A stretch of DNA of 55,997 nucleotides, taken from the NCBI GenBank assembly GCA_903918315.1, contig CAIXEA010000233.1, positions 1-55,997 of the forward strand. The letters are read 5' to 3'. The translations under genes were made by a program, and so were the position numbers. Of the stretch, positions 33,707 through 41,540 are shown in pieces (positions within the stretch are counted from its first letter, which is position 1; every line of letters starts with the position of its first letter). This DNA is from an uncultured Acetobacteraceae bacterium (lineage in GTDB: Bacteria > Pseudomonadota > Alphaproteobacteria > Acetobacterales > Acetobacteraceae). The notes under the pieces were generated by a model. It searched no databases. It saw only the letters and a program-made list of their open reading frames with translations, and was not told where the DNA came from.

Positions 33707-35088
33707 CAGACACCCTCCATCAGCGACACACGCCAATGGCCACGGCCATGCCGTTTGACGTCGTACATCGCCTCATCCGCGCGGCGGATCAGGCCGTCTA
33801 TGTCTTCGTCTGCCTTGGCCTGTCGGGTGGCAATGCCGATCGATAAGGTAATGCGGGGTGGGTCGCTACCGAGGATATCGTCCAGTACCGCGGGGACGCT
33901 GACACGAAGGGCCTCGGCGCGTTCGGCAGCTGTCATGTGATCCGCGCCACCGAGCCAGAGCGCGAATTCGTCGCCCCCAAGGCGTGCAATCAGATCGCCG
34001 GGCCGAAAGGTCTCCTTTAGCAGACTCGCTGTGCGCCGCAGGACCTCATCACCGGTCTCGTGCCCGAACCGGTCATTGACGGTTTTGAAGTGGTCAAGGT
34101 CCACGAATACCAACGTTGTCGGCAGCGTCTCCTGTTCCGTTCGGGCGGTATGGCGCAGGATCTCCTCCCGAAACGCGCGCCGGTTGAGAAGGCCTGTCAA
34201 CGGGTCCGTGCGGGCCTGCCGAAGCATTTCATGCTGAATGGACTCATGCTCAATCGCCATGCGGATGATTTTTGCCGAGGACGACAGTAACTGAATATCC
34301 TCGGTGTCCCAGGGACGTGCGTCGGGTGCTCTCCATGCGACGAGGCCGGATTTCCCGCCAAACCGGCTCCGGCAGATATCGGCGAGCATCGGATGGCCTT
34401 CGCTCGACATGCCAACGCCCGGGGCGCCCGTGTGATTGCCCAGCAGGATGACCGCGTCTCCGAGGATCAGCGCTGCGTTGGGTCCCGCCGAATGCGCCAA
34501 ATGGGGTGCGCCACCGCTTCGGCATGCGATGATCGCACAGCCTTCTGCCCCAAGCGCCTTTGTCAAAGCCTCCAGCGCCGCCGCCAGCATGCGTGGCGCC
34601 AATACTTCCTGACCCATGCGCGACAGAATATGATCGAGTGTTGTTCCCAGCCGGAGTGCCCCGGCCAGTTGCGCCTCCCTTGCATCGAACTCGCTCAGGT
34701 CCATCGCCGTGCCGCGGGTGCCGATGATGGTGCCCGTGGCGTCCAGGACAGGCTCTGCCGTAAAGGTCAGGCAGCACACACCGCCATCACCCCGTCTGAG
34801 CCAGGCGCGCCGTCGGGTGGCGCGGGTGGTCACAAGAAACGGGTTGAAGCCACCTTGGTCATCAACCAGCCAAGCCGTGGCGTTCTGGCCGGTCAATGCG
34901 CCCTCCGGCCAACCCAACGCCGGATCTGGCCATAGGAAGGTCAACCGTCCCTCTCGATCCGTTTCAAAGGCCAGGTCCGCCGTCAGACAGAAAAAGTCCC
35001 GCCACCGTTGGCGGCTGTCGAGCAGGGCCCCTCCAAGGCGATCGGTCGCGGTCGCAAACCAATGGGGTTGGGCGTCAGTGGTGGGCAT
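33706..35088 (-). CDS. Diguanylate cyclase with PAS-like and GAF-like sensors
   Basis: A 460-residue protein. Residues about 30-135 are PAS-like (FETDREGRLTFLWPDPALGW). Residues 140-280 are GAF-like (LEALTKALGAEGCAIIACRSGG). A linker helix leads to DPLTGLLNRRAF and a GGDEF domain with an intact GGDEF at 371-375. The inhibitory site RPGD (362-365) is exactly five residues ahead, so product inhibition by c-di-GMP is expected. No membrane segments, so it is a cytoplasmic sensor. It is translationally coupled to the DUF2336 gene downstream. Confidence 0.9.
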   Translation of the reverse strand: MPTTDAQPHWFATATDRLGGALLDSRQRWRDFFCLTADLAFETDREGRLTFLWPDPALGWPEGALTGQNATAWLVDDQGGFNPFLVTTRATRRRAWLRRGDGGVCCLTFTAEPVLDATGTIIGTRGTAMDLSEFDAREAQLAGALRLGTTLDHILSRMGQEVLAPRMLAAALEALTKALGAEGCAIIACRSGGAPHLAHSAGPNAALILGDAVILLGNHTGAPGVGMSSEGHPMLADICRSRFGGKSGLVAWRAPDARPWDTEDIQLLSSSAKIIRMAIEHESIQHEMLRQARTDPLTGLLNRRAFREEILRHTARTEQETLPTTLVFVDLDHFKTVNDRFGHETGDEVLRRTASLLKETFRPGDLIARLGGDEFALWLGGADHMTAAERAEALRVSVPAVLDDILGSDPPRITLSIGIATRQAKADEDIDGLIRRADEAMYDVKRHGRGHWRVSLMEGV

Positions 35089-35249
35089 TGCCGGCGGCCT
35101 TCAAGCAAGTGAGCCGTCATATGACCGGAAGAAAGTTAATAAAGAGTTTGCGGCGGCGTATTTTTTTCAAAATCTCGCCGCCTTGCGCGCGGGCTGGCAG
35201 ACTGTATCCTCCGCGAGAAGCTACCGAGCAGTAGTAAGAGGAAAACGCC
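35089..35249. promoter_or_regulatory. Divergent region between the diguanylate cyclase and liv genes
   Basis: This 161-base gap contains an inverted repeat GGCGGCG (35152-35158) and CGCCGCC (35176-35182) around a T-rich then A-rich loop, close to the expected liv promoter. AAGAGGA at about 35236 is the ribosome binding site for the substrate-binding-protein gene. Confidence 0.4.
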
Positions 35250-36437
35250 ATGACCCTGAGCCGCCGCGATTTTGCGCTGACCGCCCTTGCCGCCTCCGGT
35301 GCCACCAGCCTGGGTAACCCGGCCCGCGCGGAGGCCGAACCCATTCGCATCGGCTGGCTCGCGGCCTTGACCGGTCCTTTGGCGTCTCCGAGCATTGGAT
35401 TCGACCGTGGCGTGCGCTGGGCCACCGATGAGATTAACGCCAAGGGCGGCATCCATGGTCGCAAGATTGAGTTGGTGGTACGCGATACCCAAGGCGATCC
35501 GACCAAGGCGGTGAACGCCACGCAAGAGGTGATTTCCCGCTTCAAGGTGCATGCGATCTGGGGGCCGACGAACTCCGGGGAGCTGCTGGCGACGTCGCCC
35601 ATCATGGCGCGGGCGAAAATGCCAAGCCTGGTGGCGGGTGTCGTGAACAGCCTGATCGATCCGGTGAAATATCCCAACGCCTTCCGCGTCACCCCATCCA
35701 ACAACCAGTGGGACGCGGCGGTGCGCAACTACACGATCAATGTGGTGAAGGCGAAGAAAGTGGCCGTGGTGGCCGACGCTACCGGCTACGGTACGGCCGC
35801 TCATGACGATTCCGTCGCGGGCTTCAAGAAGGCAGGGATTGAGGTCGCCTATTCCGGAACCATCGACCCGGCGCAGCCGGATGTCACCCCGGATCTGCTG
35901 CGCATGAAGAATGCCGGCGCGGAGGCGATTGTCGCCTGGACCGTCTCCACCGGTCTCGCCTCGCGCATCATGAATGCGCGTGCCGAACTGAAATGGGATG
36001 TCCCCATCGTCGGCCATCCGGTCATGGGCTCGGGTGACGTCGGCAAGCTCGTGACCAAGCCGGAGAACTGGGACAAAGTCTATATCGTTGGCTACAAGAG
36101 CTGCAGCTTTGACGACGAGGGCAAGCTGCCGCCGCGCACGCAAGCCTTCGTGGACGCGGTACAGGGCAAGATCGCGCTCAATGACACCTCGCTGTGGTGG
36201 GTCGTCTCAGGAGTCGACTCCATCCGCCTGATCGCTGAAGCGGTGGAAAAGACCGGTTCTTCGGACTCTGACAAGATCATCGGCTACTGGAACACGCTCA
36301 AGGCCTGGCCGGGCCTGTATGGCACCTATAGCTTCACCCCCGAGGAGCATAACGGCTACCAAACCGACGAAATCGTCATGCAGAAGGCCAACAGCCAACA
36401 TGACGGCGCTTTCTCCCTCGCGCCCGGTTACGCGTAA
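35250..36437 (+). CDS. Branched-chain amino-acid-type ABC transporter substrate-binding protein
   Basis: A 395-residue periplasmic protein of the LivK/Leu-Ile-Val-binding family. The N-terminus MTLSRRDFALTALAASGA has a twin-arginine-like SRRDF followed by a hydrophobic stretch, cut near PARAEAE. The mature part opens with IRIGWLAALTGPLASPSIGF, the family's first strand and ligand loop. Members bind branched-chain amino acids but also aromatic acids, amides and urea; the ligand is not decided here. It is the first gene of a four-gene transport operon. Confidence 0.88.
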   Translation: MTLSRRDFALTALAASGATSLGNPARAEAEPIRIGWLAALTGPLASPSIGFDRGVRWATDEINAKGGIHGRKIELVVRDTQGDPTKAVNATQEVISRFKVHAIWGPTNSGELLATSPIMARAKMPSLVAGVVNSLIDPVKYPNAFRVTPSNNQWDAAVRNYTINVVKAKKVAVVADATGYGTAAHDDSVAGFKKAGIEVAYSGTIDPAQPDVTPDLLRMKNAGAEAIVAWTVSTGLASRIMNARAELKWDVPIVGHPVMGSGDVGKLVTKPENWDKVYIVGYKSCSFDDEGKLPPRTQAFVDAVQGKIALNDTSLWWVVSGVDSIRLIAEAVEKTGSSDSDKIIGYWNTLKAWPGLYGTYSFTPEEHNGYQTDEIVMQKANSQHDGAFSLAPGYA

Positions 36438-36443
36438 CCCACC

Positions 36444-37304
36444 ATGCTCCAGGCGATACTGGCGGCCGGAATCGCGGTCGGTGCGACCTACGCGCTGATC
36501 GGGATAACCTACAACCTGATGTTCTCCGCATCCCGGGTGATGAGCTTCACCGCTGGGCAGCTCGGCATGGCCGGTGGGGTATTGGGTGCGCTGTTTATCG
36601 GCCGTATGGGATTTCCGGTCATTCCCGGCATGATCCTGGCGCTGGCAGGCTGCGCGATCATCGGTCTGGTAACCGAATTCGTCGCCGTTCGCCCGGTGCT
36701 GGGGGCGCTGGATCAACATCTTTATGTGCTGTCCACGCTGGGCCTCGCGCTGATGATCCAGCAGTTCACCGCCATCGAATGGAGCACCGAGCCCCAGCCC
36801 TTCCCCCGTCTGATCGGAATCGGGGAAGGGGGGCCGTTCGATGAAAAATTCTGGCTCCCGGTCGTTGCCTGCGCCGCCACTGTCGGCGGCCTGGAATACC
36901 TGTACCGCCGCACCCTCGTGGGCCGCGCCTTTCTCGCCATCGCGGAAGATAATTTCGCCGCCCGTGCTCTGGGGCTGCCGGAGCGCAATCTGCGTATGGC
37001 CAGCTATGCTTTGGCCGGTGTAGTCGGCGGGCTTGCGGGTTTCGCGTCCGGCGAACTGCTGCTCGCCTTCTTCGCCAATGGTGCCATGTTGAACTTCCTG
37101 GGTTTTGTGCCCGTGGCGCTCGGAGGTTTGGGCAACAACCGGGGCGCGCTCATCGGCGGGCTGGCGCTCGGCTTGTTCCAGCAAGCCGCCAACTTCCTGG
37201 TGGGCGGCGTTTTCGCCTCCGTCGCGGTCTTCACCGTGTTCATCGTCGTGCTGCTGGTGGCCCCGCAAGGGCTGTTCGGTGCACCGCCGTCGCGGCGGGT
37301 TTGA
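36444..37304 (+). CDS. livH: Branched-chain amino-acid-type ABC permease, LivH-like
   Basis: A 286-residue inner-membrane permease with about eight helices. The N-terminal GATYALIGITYNLMFSASRV and the coupling segment EDNFAARALGLPERNLRMASYALAGVVGGLAGF are typical of LivH. It pairs with the LivM half of the next gene product. It begins six bases after the binding-protein stop. The symbol follows the family, not a proven substrate. Confidence 0.88.
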   Translation: MLQAILAAGIAVGATYALIGITYNLMFSASRVMSFTAGQLGMAGGVLGALFIGRMGFPVIPGMILALAGCAIIGLVTEFVAVRPVLGALDQHLYVLSTLGLALMIQQFTAIEWSTEPQPFPRLIGIGEGGPFDEKFWLPVVACAATVGGLEYLYRRTLVGRAFLAIAEDNFAARALGLPERNLRMASYALAGVVGGLAGFASGELLLAFFANGAMLNFLGFVPVALGGLGNNRGALIGGLALGLFQQAANFLVGGVFASVAVFTVFIVVLLVAPQGLFGAPPSRRV

Positions 37305-37306
37305 CG

Positions 37307-39031
37307 ATGCGGCGCGCGCTTCCTTTCTTCGGCCTGTTCGGCGCGGCGCTGTTGCTGCCGCTGTTCAGCAACGACTACTGGGCTGTCATTGGTGCCCGGG
37401 CGGCGGTCTATTGGATTCTGGTGGGTGGTCTCAATCTGGTCGTGGGCTATGGCGGCCAGCTCGCCATCGGCTACGTGGCGCTGCTGACTCTAGGGGCCTA
37501 CACGTCCGCCGTGCTCGTGGCGAAATTCGGGGTCGACCCGTTTGTATCCTATGGTGCGGCCGGTCTGGTTGGTGCGGTCGCAGGGGTGGTCGTCGGATTG
37601 CCGGCGCTGCGGCTGCGCACATTTTACTTCGCCATGACCACGCTCGGCTTCGCCACCATCGTCACCCAGGTGGCGCTGGCCTGGCAGAGTGTCACAGGCG
37701 GCGGCATCGGCATCGGCGGGCCGGAGCTGCCGAAGCCTTTCGACTCCCCATGGGGGTTCTATCTGTTCGCCCTGGCTTTGGCCGCTTTCGTGACCTGGCT
37801 GTCATCGAATGTGGCGCAAAGCCGCTTTGGCCGAGCGCTGGTCGCCGTCCGCGACGCGGAAGTGGCGGCGGAGGCGGTGGGCATTTCCAAGCCGCATCTC
37901 CTCACGACAGTATTCCTGTTTGCCGGGGCCTGTGCCGGCGTTGCGGGTGGGCTGTTCGCCACGCTGCAATCCTACATCACCCCCGAAGCCTTCAGCTTCG
38001 ATCTCTCGGTGACGTTCTTCATTGCCATCCTTGTCGGTGGTCGCGGATCCATCCTTGGACCGCTGATTGGCAATATCATCCTGACTCTGTTGCCGGAATT
38101 CGCCGCCCCCTTGGTGGCCTGGTCCACATTCCTGTACGCGGCTCTGCTGTTGGGGATCGTTCTGGCGATGCCCGGCGGTATCGCGGCCATGATCGACTTC
38201 AAGAATCGCCGCCCGCTGGCCAGCAACCGGGCGATCCTGCCGAATCCCGCGCTGATATCCGGCCATGGTACGGCGCGCGGCGACATCGTGCTGAAGAACG
38301 TGGTGCTGGCGTTCGGTGGGGTGCGCGCGATCGACGGTCTCGACATGACCATCCGCCCCGGTGAGGTTCACGGTCTGATTGGTCCCAACGGTTCGGGCAA
38401 GACAACCACGCTGAACGTGATCTCCGGTTATTATGCGCCGCAGGAGGGTGAGGCCTTCCTCGGCGCCTCGCCGTTGCCGCATGGTGCCCCGCGCGCCCGT
38501 GCGGCCCTCGGGATCGCCCGCACCTTTCAGACGCCCCGCCTCATCGGCGAAGCCTCGGTGCTGGAAAACGTCATGATCGGCGCCACGATCGAGGGAAATG
38601 CCAGTTTCGTCGAATCGGTCTTCAGCTTGCCCCGGCACCATCGGGATGAAAAACACCTCACGGCAAAGGCAATGCAGGCGCTGGCCACGGTCGGGCTCGA
38701 ACGCCTGGCCGAGGTGCGCGCTGACCGCCTGCAGCACTCGGAATTGCGGTTCATGGAAATCGCGCGCGCATTGATTCTCAATCCTGCCTTCATCCTGCTG
38801 GACGAGCCGGCCGCGGGTCTGTCGGGCGATGAGATCAAACGCCTCGGTGAACTGATCAAGGCAATGGCCGCGCAGGGGATCGGCGTATTGCTGGTCGAGC
38901 ATCACGCGGATCTGATCTTTGATATCTGCGATCATGTGACCGTGCTCAATCTGGGTAAGGAACTGGCGTCGGGCAGCCCCGCTGATATTCGAGCGCATAA
39001 GGAGGTCGTCAGTGCCTATCTCGGCGGCTGA
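37307..39031 (+). CDS. livM: LivM permease fused to LivG ATPase
   Basis: A 574-residue fusion. Residues about 1-300 form a LivM-type permease (GGLNLVVGYGGQLAIGYVAL, then FYFAMTTLGFATIV). Residues about 320-574 form a LivG-type ATPase with Walker A GPNGSGKTT near 359-367, a Q-loop in IARTFQTPRLIGE, and Walker B FILLDEPAAGLSGDE. The usual LSGGQ signature reads LQHSELRFMEIARAL, as in many LivG proteins. The start is ATG at 37307; a TTG two codons earlier is possible. The fusion is in frame with no stop between the halves. Confidence 0.9.
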   Translation: MRRALPFFGLFGAALLLPLFSNDYWAVIGARAAVYWILVGGLNLVVGYGGQLAIGYVALLTLGAYTSAVLVAKFGVDPFVSYGAAGLVGAVAGVVVGLPALRLRTFYFAMTTLGFATIVTQVALAWQSVTGGGIGIGGPELPKPFDSPWGFYLFALALAAFVTWLSSNVAQSRFGRALVAVRDAEVAAEAVGISKPHLLTTVFLFAGACAGVAGGLFATLQSYITPEAFSFDLSVTFFIAILVGGRGSILGPLIGNIILTLLPEFAAPLVAWSTFLYAALLLGIVLAMPGGIAAMIDFKNRRPLASNRAILPNPALISGHGTARGDIVLKNVVLAFGGVRAIDGLDMTIRPGEVHGLIGPNGSGKTTTLNVISGYYAPQEGEAFLGASPLPHGAPRARAALGIARTFQTPRLIGEASVLENVMIGATIEGNASFVESVFSLPRHHRDEKHLTAKAMQALATVGLERLAEVRADRLQHSELRFMEIARALILNPAFILLDEPAAGLSGDEIKRLGELIKAMAAQGIGVLLVEHHADLIFDICDHVTVLNLGKELASGSPADIRAHKEVVSAYLGG

Positions 39032-39770
39032 ACCCTTATTGTCCGTGTCTGGCCTGACGGCCGGTTATGGCAAGATCGCCGTGCTGCACGGTATCGATTT
39101 GATCATCCGTCCCGGTGAGATCGTGGCCTTGCTCGGCCCCAATGGGGCTGGCAAGACGACGTTGCTCAGCGCCGTCTCCGGTCTGCTGCCCTGGGGCGGT
39201 CAGGCGCGCTTCGCGGGTCAGGACCTGGCCGGTGTATCGCCGCGGGAAGCGGCGCGGCGCGGTCTCGTGCATGTCATCGAGGGTCATCGGGTGTTCACCC
39301 AGCTGTCGGTCAATGACAACCTGCTGCTGGCTGGTTACGACCTACCGGCGCGCGAACGTGCGTCGCGGGTTGAAGAAGCGCTGTCTTATTTCCCGGAAAT
39401 CGCGGCGAAACGGCTGGATAAGGGTGGGGCGCTATCGGGCGGGCAGCAGCAGATGCTGGCCGTGGCGCAGGGACTGGTGCGGCGGCCCAAGCTGCTGATG
39501 CTGGACGAGCCCTCTGCCGGGCTGTCGCCTGTGCTGGTTGATCGTGTGCTCTCGGTCGCGGCGGCCTTGCGCGATGCCGGGACGGCGGTACTGCTGGTGG
39601 AGCAGTTGATCGAAAAGGCACTGGGCCTGGCCGACAGGGTCTACGCGATGGCACAAGGCAGGATCGTGTTGGAAGCGGATACGACGGAGCCGAACCTGCC
39701 GCACCGTTTGGAACAGGCCTATTTCGGGCATGATGCGGTGCCGGAACCGGGGTTCTCGCGCATCAGTTGA
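39012..39770 (+). CDS. livF: Branched-chain amino-acid-type ABC ATPase, LivF-like
   Basis: A 252-residue ATPase. Walker A is GPNGAGKTT (about residues 38-46), with VIEGHRVFTQLSVNDNL, the signature LSGGQQQM and Walker B LLMLDEPSAGLSP, all usual for LivF. The start is GTG at 39012, supported by AAGGAGGT at 38999-39006, and it overlaps the fusion gene by 20 bases. It forms the ATPase pair with the LivG half of the preceding protein. It overlaps the convergent dioxygenase gene by eight bases. Confidence 0.9.
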   Translation: MPISAAEPLLSVSGLTAGYGKIAVLHGIDLIIRPGEIVALLGPNGAGKTTLLSAVSGLLPWGGQARFAGQDLAGVSPREAARRGLVHVIEGHRVFTQLSVNDNLLLAGYDLPARERASRVEEALSYFPEIAAKRLDKGGALSGGQQQMLAVAQGLVRRPKLLMLDEPSAGLSPVLVDRVLSVAAALRDAGTAVLLVEQLIEKALGLADRVYAMAQGRIVLEADTTEPNLPHRLEQAYFGHDAVPEPGFSRIS

Positions 39771-40539
39771 ACGCGAAGGTATCCATCCTCAGCACCCCGA
39801 ACGACGTACTGGCATGAAGCCGGGTGGCCCTGGCGTTTTCACCCGCCGCGCCCATCGCGACATACAACGGCAGCAGGTGCTCGTCAGTCGGGTGCTGTGC
39901 CACTGCATAGGGCGCTTTACGGCGGTAATCCAGCAGGTCGTCCAGCCGGTTCTCAGACAAGGCCGTGCCCATCCATTCAGCGAAAGTGTCCACATCAGGG
40001 GCGGCGGGGCTATTTTCTTCCGGCGCGCGCGGGCGGCGGAGATTATGCGTCAGACCACCGGAGCCAATGATCAGGATCCCCTGCGCGCGCAGTGAGGCCA
40101 GCGCACGACCGAGCAGCAGATGGTGCGCCGGCCCGAGGTAGGACTGCAACGAGAGCTGCATGACCGGGATGTCGTGCGCGGGGTACATGAGCAGCAGCGG
40201 CACCCAGGCGCCGTGGTCAAGGCCACGCGTGTGATCGACGGTCGCCGCCAATCCCTGCTCCGTTAGCGTCGCCGCGATATCAGCGGCGAGGGCGGCATTG
40301 CCCGGCGCCGGATACCGCAGCGCATAAAGCGCCGGCGGAAACCCGTAAAAATCGTGGATGGTGTCATTGAGCGTGACCCCGCTGATTTCCGGCCGCTCGG
40401 TATCCCAATGTGCCGAAGCCATCAGGATCGCTCTCGGCCGTGGCAATGAATCGCCCAACCCACGCAGGAAATCCCGCGCAGGCTGGTCGCGCAGCGGCAT
40501 CATTGGGGAGCCGTGGCTGATGAACAAAGTCGGCAGCAT
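39763..40539 (-). CDS. LigB/DODA-type class III extradiol dioxygenase
   Basis: A 258-residue protein like 4,5-DOPA dioxygenase (YgiD). Metal-binding and active-site segments are FISHGSPMM (7-15), MASAHWDT, IHDFYGFPPALYALRYPAPG, and the LDHGAWVPLLLMYP motif. Known members cleave catechol rings, although bacterial YgiD-type physiological substrates are mostly unknown. The start at 40539 fits the family, whose sequences begin almost directly at the first strand. The methyltransferase gene lies 16 bases upstream on the same strand. Confidence 0.87.
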   Translation of the reverse strand: MLPTLFISHGSPMMPLRDQPARDFLRGLGDSLPRPRAILMASAHWDTERPEISGVTLNDTIHDFYGFPPALYALRYPAPGNAALAADIAATLTEQGLAATVDHTRGLDHGAWVPLLLMYPAHDIPVMQLSLQSYLGPAHHLLLGRALASLRAQGILIIGSGGLTHNLRRPRAPEENSPAAPDVDTFAEWMGTALSENRLDDLLDYRRKAPYAVAQHPTDEHLLPLYVAMGAAGENARATRLHASTSFGVLRMDTFAFN

Positions 40540-40555
40540 TGTATGTCTCCGGCGC

Positions 40556-41284
40556 TTATCCAGCCGCGGCGGGGGGCCGCAGCTTCCCAAGCAAACGAGA
40601 CATCAGCGGGATCGATATGCCCGGAACGAGATCGGCGTGCTTGGAGATGACGAACTTCCCAGGCTCCCCCACGATGCGCAAGCCACGTTCGAGCGCGAAC
40701 TCATTGGCTGCCTGGGTGACACCTGGCCAGTAGATATAGTCATCGCCGATGAGCACACCAGTGTCATTCAGCAGATCGTAATAGGCGATGAAATCCCGCT
40801 TCGCCGGTCCATATTCATGCGCGGCATCGATATAGGCGATGTCGCACGTCACCCCCAGTGATCGCAGCACAAAGGCCGCGCTTTCAGACGTCATGGGCAG
40901 CGGGGTGATGATGTCCTCGAATCCGTGCCGCACGACGTTGCCGAGGAAGGTGTAGTAAAGCTGTGGATAGCCGTGGCGCAGAGCCAGGGATTGCTGCCAG
41001 TTTCCGCCGTCGCTCAGCCAATGCTCCGGGGAGCCGAGCCAGGTGTCGACGCAGAGGATTTCACAATCCAATCCGAGTTCTCTGACCACACGCGCCATAT
41101 TGATGGCCGATCGGCCCTTCCAGGAGCCAACCTCGACGATTCGCTTTGGCCGGACTTGCTCGATGACAGTGGCCAGGACCGGATGATCTGAACCCCATCC
41201 CTGTAGATCATCGGGCCAATCCATGGGGTTGAGGCCTTCGTAAGGGGAGATGGGGTACAGTCGGTCCCGTAAAGTCTGAGTCAT
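40556..41284 (-). CDS. Class I SAM-dependent methyltransferase
   Basis: A 242-residue Rossmann-type methyltransferase. SAM motif I is RIVEVGSWKGRSAINMARV (48-66), an acidic residue ends the second strand (CEILCVDTWLG), and motif IV-like YIDAAHEYGPAKRDFIAYYD is followed by GVLIGDDYIYWPG. This pattern fits the Methyltransf_24/cephalosporin hydroxylase-like group that O-methylates sugars. The acceptor is unknown. It is preceded by a very AT-rich leader, unlike its neighbours, which may mark recent arrival or a strong promoter. Confidence 0.8.
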   Translation of the reverse strand: MTQTLRDRLYPISPYEGLNPMDWPDDLQGWGSDHPVLATVIEQVRPKRIVEVGSWKGRSAINMARVVRELGLDCEILCVDTWLGSPEHWLSDGGNWQQSLALRHGYPQLYYTFLGNVVRHGFEDIITPLPMTSESAAFVLRSLGVTCDIAYIDAAHEYGPAKRDFIAYYDLLNDTGVLIGDDYIYWPGVTQAANEFALERGLRIVGEPGKFVISKHADLVPGISIPLMSRLLGKLRPPAAAG

Positions 41285-41540
41285 GCGCGCTCTTGTCCCT
41301 GAGCGACGGCGTGTTGGTCCGGCCGGCTGGCGCGGGTACCCGACGGATGCCTGTCGCCCGCACGCCGCCTCTCCTAATGGTGGTTATAATTTTCAAAATT
41401 ACAACCTAAAAATGTAAATCGATATGTTTAACGAGAGTTAGAAATATACTAATTATATTAATAATGACCCATTAAGTAATTTATGAATTTAAATGATACT
41501 AAGATCGTATTTTGGTGTTTCGCACAGCCGTTGCAGATGC
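41285..41540. promoter_or_regulatory. AT-rich intergenic region upstream of the methyltransferase gene
   Basis: A 256-base gap between two minus-strand genes. In 41381-41520 only 30 of 140 bases are G or C (about 21%), against a strongly GC-rich background. A near-perfect 12-base inverted repeat (one mismatch) lies at 41382-41393 and 41395-41406. The region should contain the end of the ppx transcript and the methyltransferase promoter. No gene was seen in it. Confidence 0.55.

Noticed and set aside
35136-36143. Minus-strand frame opposite the substrate-binding protein gene
   Set aside because: Antisense shadow with low-complexity Arg/His content and no family features.
36207-37268. Minus-strand frame opposite livH
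   Set aside because: Gln/Glu/Arg-rich mirror of a membrane-protein gene, a typical antisense artefact.
37105-38364. Long shifted frame across livH and the livM-livG fusion
   Set aside because: Arg/Trp/Cys-rich composition with no motifs; the real genes in this stretch have full Liv signatures.
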